Shown: piece after piece, positions 25,648 to 32,838 of the stretch | How positions within the stretch are numbered: position 1 is the first letter of the stretch | Layout of the letters: each line of letters starts with the position of its first letter | Assembly (NCBI GenBank): GCA_041687435.1 | Contig: JAWLBX010000007.1 | Coordinates: 1 to 64,000, forward strand | Direction of reading: 5' to 3' | DNA length: 64,000 nucleotides | Source: JACKII01 sp041687435 | GTDB taxonomy: Bacteria; Pseudomonadota; Alphaproteobacteria; Bin95 | The notes under the pieces: generated by a model | Databases searched by the model: none | Told to the model about the DNA's origin: nothing | What the model saw: the letters and a program-made list of their open reading frames with translations, nothing else | Made by a program: the position numbers and the translations under genes

Positions 25648-26814
25648 ATGCCAAATGACGCCATTCTTGTTTTGAATGCAGGATCTTCCAGCATAAAGCT
25701 CGCGCTTTACCGAATATCTGATGACGGGCTGGACCTTTCCTGGCACGGCATGCTGGAGGAGGTGCGCACGGCTCCGCACTTCCACGCAACCGCACCTGAC
25801 GGCAGCACAATCGCCGACGAGAAGCCGGAAATTGCGCCGGAACAGGCGACGGCCTGGGTGCTGGACTGGATCGACGACCATCTTGCCGGCGCTACGCTGC
25901 GCGCCTGTGGCCATCGCGTCGTGCATGGCGGACCGGTCTATGCCGAACCCGTGCGGATTGACGATGATGTGATGCAAGTGCTGGCAACGTTTATCCCACT
26001 CGCCCCCTTGCATCAGCCGGTCAATCTGGCGCCGATCGAGGCAATCCGCGAAGCCCGGCCGAAACTCCCGCAGATTGCCTGTTTCGACACGGCGTTTCAC
26101 CGCGGGCACTCGCCGGTCGTGAACACGTTTGCCCTGCCTCAACGCTATTACGATGCTGGCGTGCGCCGATACGGCTTTCATGGGCTGAGCTATCACTTCA
26201 TTGCGACCCAGTTGCCCTCAATCGCGCCACGGCTGGCCAAGGGCAAAGTCGTGGTCGCGCACCTTGGCAATGGCTCCAGCATGTGCGCAATGGATGCCTG
26301 CCGCAGCGTCGATACCACCATGGGCTTTACCGCGCTGGACGGGCTGCCTATGGGCACACGCACCGGTCAAATCGATCCTGGGGTGCTGCTATATCTGATG
26401 GAGCATGACGGCATGACCGTGCAACAGGTGACGGACCTGATTTACCGACATAGCGGGCTCAAGGGGCTGTCCGGCATTAGCAGCGACATGCGCACGCTTG
26501 TGGAAACCTCGGAGCTGCGGGCGAAATATGCCATCGACGTTTTTATCCACCAGATTGCCAAGCAGACGGCGGCATTGGCCGGTAGCATGGGCGGGCTCGA
26601 CGGCATGGTGTTTACCGCCGGTATCGGTGAGAATCAGCCGTTGATCCGCGCGGGCGTGCTGGAGAAACTGGGCTGGCTTGGATTCACGCTGGACCGGTCT
26701 GCAAATGCAGAAGGTGGGCCTTTGCTGACCGCACCCGAAAGCCGTTGCCAGGCTTACGCAATTCCAACGGATGAAGAGTGCATCATCGCCCAGCAAACGC
26801 TCGCGCTGATCTGA
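25648..26814 (+). CDS. ackA: acetate kinase (acetate/propionate kinase family)
   Basis: 388 aa. Makes ATP and acetate from acetyl phosphate. ASKHA-fold motifs: N-terminal LNAGSSSIKLALY, HRVVHGG, catalytic region CFDTAFHRG, RRYGFHGLSYHFI, VVAHLGNGSSMCAM, MGFTALDGLPMGTRTGQIDPGV and the C-terminal FTAGIGENQPLIR. Follows pta by 3 nt. With Pta it gives substrate-level phosphorylation in the absence of oxygen, or acetate activation in reverse. Confidence 0.94.
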   Translation: MPNDAILVLNAGSSSIKLALYRISDDGLDLSWHGMLEEVRTAPHFHATAPDGSTIADEKPEIAPEQATAWVLDWIDDHLAGATLRACGHRVVHGGPVYAEPVRIDDDVMQVLATFIPLAPLHQPVNLAPIEAIREARPKLPQIACFDTAFHRGHSPVVNTFALPQRYYDAGVRRYGFHGLSYHFIATQLPSIAPRLAKGKVVVAHLGNGSSMCAMDACRSVDTTMGFTALDGLPMGTRTGQIDPGVLLYLMEHDGMTVQQVTDLIYRHSGLKGLSGISSDMRTLVETSELRAKYAIDVFIHQIAKQTAALAGSMGGLDGMVFTAGIGENQPLIRAGVLEKLGWLGFTLDRSANAEGGPLLTAPESRCQAYAIPTDEECIIAQQTLALI

Positions 26815-26826
26815 GCGGAGCGATCG

Positions 26827-27189
26827 TCATTCCAGCGACTTCAGATAATTGATCAACTGGCGTACCTCTTCGTCGGAAAACTGGAATTCCGGCATATCCT
26901 CGTGGCCAACCATGATGCCTTCCGAAAACGCCTCGCTGAGTGCTTCCGGCGGGTAGAATTGGACGATATCGGCAAAAGGGGGCGCACTGTCGTGCGGACT
27001 TGCCGCCGTGTTTTTGTCGATAGCGTGGCAGCGGCCGCACCGCTCCGCCGCCAGACTTTGGCCTGGAGCAAATTCCTGTGACGAGGCAGGCGTGGGGGAG
27101 TTGTCGCTGTGTTGCGGTTGGGGGGTAGGCGCTGCCACGCAAGCCGCAACCAGGATACTCAGACCGATCCAGCCGAAATGGTGCCGCAT
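26827..27189 (-). CDS. small c-type cytochrome lipoprotein
   Basis: 120 aa. N-terminal signal with lipobox LVAAC (lipidated C17), a Pro/Ser-rich linker to about residue 45, then one haem c site CGRCH at 51-55 and a likely axial methionine in HEDMPEF near residue 98; the protein ends in the usual C-terminal cytochrome c helix (EEVRQLINYLKSLE). It should be tethered in the periplasm and pass electrons. It starts 3 nt after the stop of the amidohydrolase gene with GAGG just upstream, so the two genes are translated from one transcript, an unusual partnership. Convergent with ackA. Confidence 0.88.
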   Translation of the reverse strand: MRHHFGWIGLSILVAACVAAPTPQPQHSDNSPTPASSQEFAPGQSLAAERCGRCHAIDKNTAASPHDSAPPFADIVQFYPPEALSEAFSEGIMVGHEDMPEFQFSDEEVRQLINYLKSLE

Positions 27190-27192
27190 GCC

Positions 27193-28239
27193 TCAACCCA
27201 ACCTGTAGACGCGACGAGCGGTACCGGAAAACATATCAGCCTTTTCCTCCTGAGATGCGCCAGCGGCGATTCGTTTGAATGCGTTCCAAAGTGCGCGATA
27301 GCCAATGCCCATCTTTTCGACCGGGAAATTGCTTTCGAACGTGCAGCGGCTGGCACCAAACCATTCAACGCACGGCTCGATGAAGGGACGCCACATCGCG
27401 GCCAGTTCGGAAGAATGCGGCGGGGCAGGGGCCGCGTTATAGTCGAAGGCCGCCAAGCGCATCATCATGCCGCCCAGCTTCATGGTGACATTGGGGCATT
27501 CCGCAATCGCCGGCATGGTCGAACGCCATTGTGCTTCCACCTCCGGAATCCGACCGGTGTACGGGCCATAACCGAGCGGCATGCCCGTGTGGTTCATCAC
27601 GATCTGCGCCTCTGGGCAGGCTCGGGCAAGGTCCACCATATCAGCGTGTTGGGTGAAATAGACGAGACCATCCAATGCCAAATCGTGCCTGGCCAGCATG
27701 CGTAAACCGGCCCGGAAATCATCCCGCCGGTAAAGGCCTTCGCCGGTGCCGTGGTGGTTGATGCCAATCACCGGGTCCGGGTGCCACCCGGCCGAATGAC
27801 GTATGCCACGCAACCGTCCGCCGGATGCTTCGATCATGGCTTCCAACACCGGCTCGACACGCTCACCGAGCGTCAGATCGGCGAAACCGACCATGCCAGC
27901 TGCGACCTTGGTCGTGCCGGCTCCGGCCTGTTCGCACTGTTCGGCGATGCGGGCCACGAACTCCATTTCGCCCACCGGCCGCATTTCCTCCGGACCTTTG
28001 GTGCGGTAGGCGGTGTGGCATTCGACGAACACGGTCGCCACCACGTTATGGCCACTTCCGGTATCGGCTAGAAATTCGTCCAGCAGATAGCGGTCACCAG
28101 GGCGGTCCCACAGGTGATGGTGCGTGTCGATGATTTTCAGGTCGGGCTCCAGCACATCCTCCGGCGGCGCCTTGACGAGCCAATCCGGCCGGGGCGGGAA
28201 GATGCGGCCATAGGCCGTCGGCAAACGGTCATTGCTCAT
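27193..28239 (-). CDS. amidohydrolase-family TIM-barrel metal hydrolase
   Basis: 348 aa. Opens its barrel with the metal motif KIIDTHHHLWD (around residue 35), then VFVECHTAY, GFADLTLGERVEPVLEAM and, at the end, ASRCTFESNFPVEKMGIGY, the signature of the predicted TIM-barrel hydrolases related to 2-pyrone-4,6-dicarboxylate lactonase and L-rhamnono/fucono-lactonases. It probably opens a lactone or hydrolyses a C-C or amide bond in a small organic acid; substrate unknown. Start at 28239, 29 nt downstream of the tRNA-Ser gene on the same strand. The open frame runs through the tRNA, but that part cannot be coding. Confidence 0.85.
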   Translation of the reverse strand: MSNDRLPTAYGRIFPPRPDWLVKAPPEDVLEPDLKIIDTHHHLWDRPGDRYLLDEFLADTGSGHNVVATVFVECHTAYRTKGPEEMRPVGEMEFVARIAEQCEQAGAGTTKVAAGMVGFADLTLGERVEPVLEAMIEASGGRLRGIRHSAGWHPDPVIGINHHGTGEGLYRRDDFRAGLRMLARHDLALDGLVYFTQHADMVDLARACPEAQIVMNHTGMPLGYGPYTGRIPEVEAQWRSTMPAIAECPNVTMKLGGMMMRLAAFDYNAAPAPPHSSELAAMWRPFIEPCVEWFGASRCTFESNFPVEKMGIGYRALWNAFKRIAAGASQEEKADMFSGTARRVYRLG

Positions 28240-28268
28240 TTTGGCTCTTCTTGCGCAGCGGCGGTGAT

Positions 28269-28358
28269 TGGCGGATGGGGTGGGATTCGAACCCACGGTA
28301 CGCTTACGCGCACGCCGGTTTTCAAGACCGGTGCAATCAACCACTCTGCCACCCATCC
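28269..28358 (-). tRNA. tRNA-Ser, anticodon UGA
   Basis: A 90-nt class II tRNA on the minus strand: acceptor GGATGGG pairs with CCCATCC, anticodon loop CTTGAAA with TGA, a long variable arm (GTGCGCGTAAGCGTAC), T-arm GTGGGTTCGAATCCCAC, discriminator G and an encoded CCA. Reads UCA and related serine codons. Confidence 0.97.
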
Positions 28359-28470
28359 TTGTTTTCCGGCGACCCGCTAGTGGTAATGCGGCGCCAGCCT
28401 CTCCGTCAATCGGGTTTCGCTGAACGTACAAGATGTATTATGGGAAATATCATTCTCCACGCGGAAAACA

Positions 28471-29256
28471 TCAGATCATCGACCGGTCGATCTTTTGGAA
28501 CAGCCGAAAAAAATTATCGGTGGTCGCATCAGCGATGACATTCGGCTCTACGCCGCGAACCTCAGCCAGCCGTGCGGCCGTGAAAGCCGTGAAAGCCGGT
28601 TCGTTGGTTTTTCCACGTTTCGGAACCGGCGCCAGAAACGGTGCGTCGGTTTCGACCAGCAATTGATCGGCCGGCAAAATCCTCGCCGTCTCTCGGATAT
28701 CCTCGGAATTGCGAAAGGTCATAATACCCGAGAAGGAAACATAAAGACCGTGTCCGATGGCATGCTGCGCCAGTTCACGGCTGGAGCTAAAGCAATGCAG
28801 TAAGCCAGGAACCGGACCCTTCTTTAACGTTTCGTCGAAAATTGCCGCTGTATCGGCATCTGCGTTCCGCGTGTGAACGATGAACGGAAGCCCTGTCTGC
28901 CGAGCTGCCTCTATATGATTGATAAAACTCTCTCTTTGCATGGCGCGTGGGCTTTTGTCGTAATGGTAATCTAGTCCCGTCTCGCCTATGCCCACCACTT
29001 TCGGATGTTCGGTCCATGATACGATTTCGTCGACCGGCAAGACACCATGTTCTTCGACACTGTGGGGATGGATACCAATCGCGGCATAAACCTGCGGATA
29101 CCGCTCGGCAATGTCCAACACCGTTGGGATCGCCGATACGCGGGTGCAGATCGTCAGCATGCAGCCTATGCCCGCATTGATGGCCCGGGCAACGACGGAA
29201 TCGAGATCGTCATAGAGTTCCGGAAAATCCAAGTGGCAGTGACTATCGACCAGCAT
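28471..29256 (-). CDS. tatD: TatD family metal-dependent hydrolase
   Basis: 261 aa. TatD deoxyribonuclease-like TIM barrel with MLVDSHCHLDFPE (metal ligands H and H), GETGLDYHYDKS, the FIVHTRNADADT strand, LHCFSSS and VETDAPFLAPVPKRGK. Probably a 3'-5' nuclease or D-amino-acid-tRNA-related hydrolase, as for YcfH/TatD proteins. Starts 4 nt after the metG stop, a pairing (metG-tatD) seen in many bacteria. An earlier in-frame start at 29280 would overlap metG. Confidence 0.92.
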   Translation of the reverse strand: MLVDSHCHLDFPELYDDLDSVVARAINAGIGCMLTICTRVSAIPTVLDIAERYPQVYAAIGIHPHSVEEHGVLPVDEIVSWTEHPKVVGIGETGLDYHYDKSPRAMQRESFINHIEAARQTGLPFIVHTRNADADTAAIFDETLKKGPVPGLLHCFSSSRELAQHAIGHGLYVSFSGIMTFRNSEDIRETARILPADQLLVETDAPFLAPVPKRGKTNEPAFTAFTAARLAEVRGVEPNVIADATTDNFFRLFQKIDRSMI

Positions 29257-29260
29257 AGGT

Positions 29261-30805
29261 TCAGGCGGCCTTCTCAACATAGCGTGGGAACAGGCCTTCG
29301 GGCCGCGGTAGCGTCGTGCCGGCCTTCAGTGTGCCCGCTTCGCCTGTGTGCGCGAACGTGCGGGCATCAGACGGAATTGCCAACTGGTCTAATATCTTCC
29401 CCGAAGTTTCCGGCATGTAAGGTGACGTTACCAGCCCCAGGTGTCGGATGGTTTCGGCCAGCACAAAGAGCACGGTCGCCATCCGCGCCGGATCGCTCTT
29501 CCGCAATGCCCATGGCGCCTGATGATCCACATAGACGTTAGCGGCACGTACAACCTGCCAGATGGCTTCCAGGGCCTCGTGGAAGGCTTGCCGGTCCATC
29601 AAAGGGCGTACAGTTTCCACTAGGTTTTGAGACGCTCCGAGCAACTCCCGATCAGCGTCGGTGAAGGTGCCCGCTTCCGGAACCTGCGCGTTGCAGTTCT
29701 TGTTAATCATACTGAGAACCCGTTGCACCAGATTCCCGTAATCATTGGCTAATTCGTGGTTCATCCGGCTGACCATGCTGGTGTGCGAAAAGTCGCCATC
29801 ATTACCGAACGGCACCTCGCGCAACAGAAAATACCGTACCTGGTCCAGGCCGTAGCGCTCGATCAAGTCATAGGGTTTGATGACGTTGCCAAGGCTTTTG
29901 CTGATTTTCTGCCCCTCGTTCGTCCACCAGCCATGCGCATAGACCCGGTGAGGTGGCTGGACACCAGCAGCCATCAGAAACGCCGGCCAATAGACCGCAT
30001 GGAACCGCAAGATATCCTTTCCAACCATATGAAGATTACAAGGCCAATATGTTGAAAACATTTCTGAATCTACATCCGGGTACCCGACAGCAGTTGCGTA
30101 GTTGGTCAGCGCATCCAGCCAGACATACATAATGTGATCCGGATCGTTCGGGACAGGAACACCCCATTTGAATGAAACCCGGCTGACGGAGAGATCCTGC
30201 AGGCCGCCTCTGACGAAGCTGATGACCTCGTTCCTGCGGGATGCCGGGCCGACACAGTCCGGGTTGGCCTCGTACCATTCCAGTAGGCGGTCGCCCCATG
30301 CTGACAGGCGGAAGAAATAGCTGGGCTCCTCAACCCATTCGACCGGCGCGCCCGACGGTGCGAGTTTCTCGCCGCCAAGCCCATCCGTCAGCTCGCTTTC
30401 TGCATAGAAGGCTTCATCCCGAACCGCATACCAGCCGGCATAGGACCCGAGATAGATATCGCCAGATTCAATCAGTTTCTGCCACAGAGCCTGGCAGGCG
30501 CGGGTATGTCTGTCTTCGGTCGTGCGGATAAAATCGTCGTTGGAGAAGTTCATCCGTTCCGCCAACTCGCGGAAATTCTGGCTTACCCGGTCCGTGAAAG
30601 ACTGGGGATCCACGCCCGCAGCCTCGGCGGCCTTTTCCACCTTCTGACCATGCTCGTCAGTGCCGGTCAGGAAATGTACGCGATAACCGTCCATTCGCTT
30701 GAACCGAGCCAGCACATCGCAAGCCAGCGTCGTGTAGGCGTGGCCAATGTGGGGGTCGTCGTTCACATAATAGATCGGCGTGGTAATATAGTATGGCTGC
30801 GCCAT
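29261..30805 (-). CDS. metG: methionyl-tRNA synthetase
   Basis: 514 aa class I aminoacyl-tRNA synthetase that loads methionine on elongator and initiator tRNA. ATP-binding HIGH in DDPHIGHAYTTLA near the N-terminus, then TGTDEHGQKVEKAA and the KISKS loop in EGQKISKSLGNVIKP. The connective region lacks the four-cysteine zinc knuckle, placing it in the short MetG2-like class, and there is no C-terminal dimerisation OB domain. GAGGG precedes the ATG. Followed directly by tatD. Confidence 0.97.
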   Translation of the reverse strand: MAQPYYITTPIYYVNDDPHIGHAYTTLACDVLARFKRMDGYRVHFLTGTDEHGQKVEKAAEAAGVDPQSFTDRVSQNFRELAERMNFSNDDFIRTTEDRHTRACQALWQKLIESGDIYLGSYAGWYAVRDEAFYAESELTDGLGGEKLAPSGAPVEWVEEPSYFFRLSAWGDRLLEWYEANPDCVGPASRRNEVISFVRGGLQDLSVSRVSFKWGVPVPNDPDHIMYVWLDALTNYATAVGYPDVDSEMFSTYWPCNLHMVGKDILRFHAVYWPAFLMAAGVQPPHRVYAHGWWTNEGQKISKSLGNVIKPYDLIERYGLDQVRYFLLREVPFGNDGDFSHTSMVSRMNHELANDYGNLVQRVLSMINKNCNAQVPEAGTFTDADRELLGASQNLVETVRPLMDRQAFHEALEAIWQVVRAANVYVDHQAPWALRKSDPARMATVLFVLAETIRHLGLVTSPYMPETSGKILDQLAIPSDARTFAHTGEAGTLKAGTTLPRPEGLFPRYVEKAA

Positions 30806-30871
30806 AGCACCCTCGCATGCGCGGGTTAAATGATGTCTGGCATATAGCGCCCGACCCAGGCGAAGGGAACC

Positions 30872-32209
30872 CTAGGCAGCAGTCGCGCCCAGCGTCTCAT
30901 GGAAGCGCATCGGCTGGCCCAGCGGCTTGCCCTGAACCTGACCGTCCCGCATCACAACATGGCCGCGGATAATGGTCGCCATCGGCCAGCCTTTGCATTG
31001 CACACCCTCATAGGGCGACCACCCTGCCCGGCTTGCGAGCCAACTTTTTTCGATCACCCGCTCCGCATTCATGTCAACCAAGGTTAAGTCTGCATCATAA
31101 CCCATTGCAATACGACCTTTCCCGGCGATGCCCCAGACGCGGTTCGGCCCATGCGCCATCAGGTCGACGAGCCGCAGCAGCGAGAGCCGGCCTTCGTTCA
31201 CATGGGTCAGCATCAGCGGCAGGGTCGTCTGCACGCCTGGCATGCCGCCATGCGTTTCCGGATAGACCTTTGCCTTCTCCTCTGCTGTGTGCGGCGCGTG
31301 GTCTGAGCCGATAATGTCCACGGTTCCATCCGCTACCGCGGCCCAAATCCGGCGGCGGTGGGCGCCGTCCCGCACGGGCGGGTTCATTTGCGCGCGGGCG
31401 CCCAGCCGCTCGTAGCAGTCCGGCGCTTCCAACGTGATATGGTTCGGCGTGATCTCGACGGTCACGATGTCCTTGTGGTGCTGGAGGAAATCCATTTCGT
31501 CGCCAGTGGAAATATGGAGTACATGCACCCGACGGCCCGTTTTATAGGCCAGATCAACGATCAAGCGGGTCGCATTTAAGGCGGTGATTGGGTCGCGCCA
31601 ATTCGGGTGGGCGACCGGATTCTTGGCTTCCTGTGCTATGTGGAAGCGCTCGCGCAGGCGCTCCTCATCCTCTGCATGCACGGAAACGCGGCGATTGCCG
31701 TTCGCCATCACGGCCTCAATTGCGCCCGGCTCCTCGACCAACAGCGAACCCGTGGACGAGCCCATGAACATCTTCACGCCGCAGGTGCCGGGCAGGCGCT
31801 CCAACTCGGGCAGGTCTTTGATGTTATCCGGCGTCGCGCCGACATAGAAGGCGTGCTCGCACCACATCCGGCCCTTGGCCCGGTTGAGCTTATCCTCCAG
31901 CGCCGCCGCCGTGCTGGTCGAGGGATTGGTGTTCGGCATCTCAAACACGCCGGTAATACCGCCCAGAACCGCCGCTTTCGAGCCTGTGGCGAGGTCTTCC
32001 TTGTGTTCGCCGCCTGGCTCGCGGAAATGAACCTGCGTGTCGATCATGCCGGGCAGCACGGTCAGGCCGGTGGCGTCAAATTCCTCCGCCCCCTGCCCGG
32101 CCGGAATGCTGCCAAGAGCGGCGATACGGCCGTCGCGCACGCCAATATCGCAAGGCATCACGCCCGCCGGCAGCACTGCCATGCCGCCCCGGATCACAAG
32201 ATCAAACAT
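30872..32209 (-). CDS. pyrC: dihydroorotase
   Basis: 445 aa, class I (amidohydrolase superfamily) type. Cyclises carbamoyl aspartate in pyrimidine synthesis. Metal and substrate motifs: DTQVHFREPGGEHKED, MPNTNPST, the carbamylated-lysine segment GVKMFMGSSTG, VSVHAEDEERL, VLHISTGDE, and the late GSDHAPHTAEEK. GAGGG precedes the start. Because it is not beside pyrB, it could also be a hydantoinase-like relative, but the HFREPG and GSDHAPH signatures are those of dihydroorotase. Confidence 0.9.
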   Translation of the reverse strand: MFDLVIRGGMAVLPAGVMPCDIGVRDGRIAALGSIPAGQGAEEFDATGLTVLPGMIDTQVHFREPGGEHKEDLATGSKAAVLGGITGVFEMPNTNPSTSTAAALEDKLNRAKGRMWCEHAFYVGATPDNIKDLPELERLPGTCGVKMFMGSSTGSLLVEEPGAIEAVMANGNRRVSVHAEDEERLRERFHIAQEAKNPVAHPNWRDPITALNATRLIVDLAYKTGRRVHVLHISTGDEMDFLQHHKDIVTVEITPNHITLEAPDCYERLGARAQMNPPVRDGAHRRRIWAAVADGTVDIIGSDHAPHTAEEKAKVYPETHGGMPGVQTTLPLMLTHVNEGRLSLLRLVDLMAHGPNRVWGIAGKGRIAMGYDADLTLVDMNAERVIEKSWLASRAGWSPYEGVQCKGWPMATIIRGHVVMRDGQVQGKPLGQPMRFHETLGATAA

Positions 32210-32235
32210 CGGAAACCCTCGCTAACGCACTGCGC

Positions 32236-32781
32236 TCAGTAGGCTTTGGACGCAGCGCCGGCCTGGACCGTCTGGCCCTTGTTGAACTTTTCCATCAGGC
32301 GCTTGGCTACCCGTGGCGAGACGAAATCGTCGATCTTGCCACCAAGTGAGCCGATTTCCTTGACGAAACGGCTGGAGATAAACTGATGGCGGTCACTGGC
32401 CATCAGGAACACTGTCTCTATCCCCGCGTCGAGTGACTTGTTGAGGCTGGCCATCTGGATTTCGTATTCGAAATCCGTCACGGCGCGCAAGCCACGGATC
32501 AGCACGGTGACGCCCAGCTTGCGGGCGCTATGCACCAGCAAGCCGTCAACCACGGCGACCGAAATATTGGCCGCCAGCTTCCGGTCGGTCATGGCGTCGA
32601 TCTCGTCCTGCACCATGGCAACACGTTCTTCAACGTTGAACAGTGGCCCTTTGCCGGCGTTCCCTGCCACGCCTACATAGAGTTTGTCCACCACCGCAGC
32701 CGCGCGCATGATGATATCGGTATGCCCTCTGGTGGCGGGGTCGAAGGTGCCTGGGTAAAGCGCTATATGCCCATCCGGCAT
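32236..32781 (-). CDS. coaD: phosphopantetheine adenylyltransferase
   Basis: 181 aa, cytosolic penultimate step of coenzyme A synthesis. T/HxGH nucleotidyltransferase motif in LYPGTFDPATRGHTDII, then RGLRAVTDFEYEIQMASLNKSL and the SSRFVKEIGSLGGKI segment. Start at 32781 (MPDGHIALYPG) is preferred over 32811. Adjacent to gyrA on the same strand, a common alphaproteobacterial arrangement. The C-terminal tail beyond the core is about 15 residues longer than in E. coli. Confidence 0.95.
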   Translation of the reverse strand: MPDGHIALYPGTFDPATRGHTDIIMRAAAVVDKLYVGVAGNAGKGPLFNVEERVAMVQDEIDAMTDRKLAANISVAVVDGLLVHSARKLGVTVLIRGLRAVTDFEYEIQMASLNKSLDAGIETVFLMASDRHQFISSRFVKEIGSLGGKIDDFVSPRVAKRLMEKFNKGQTVQAGAASKAY

Positions 32782-32838
32782 GGGAAATCTCTCATAGCCT
32801 CGGTATGCCACGATACAGCGCGTCGAGCGCCCTGCACC

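Noticed and set aside
28240..28431. N-terminal extension of the amidohydrolase
   Set aside because: The extension translates the tRNA-Ser gene (28269-28358); the metal-motif core needs only the ATG at 28239.
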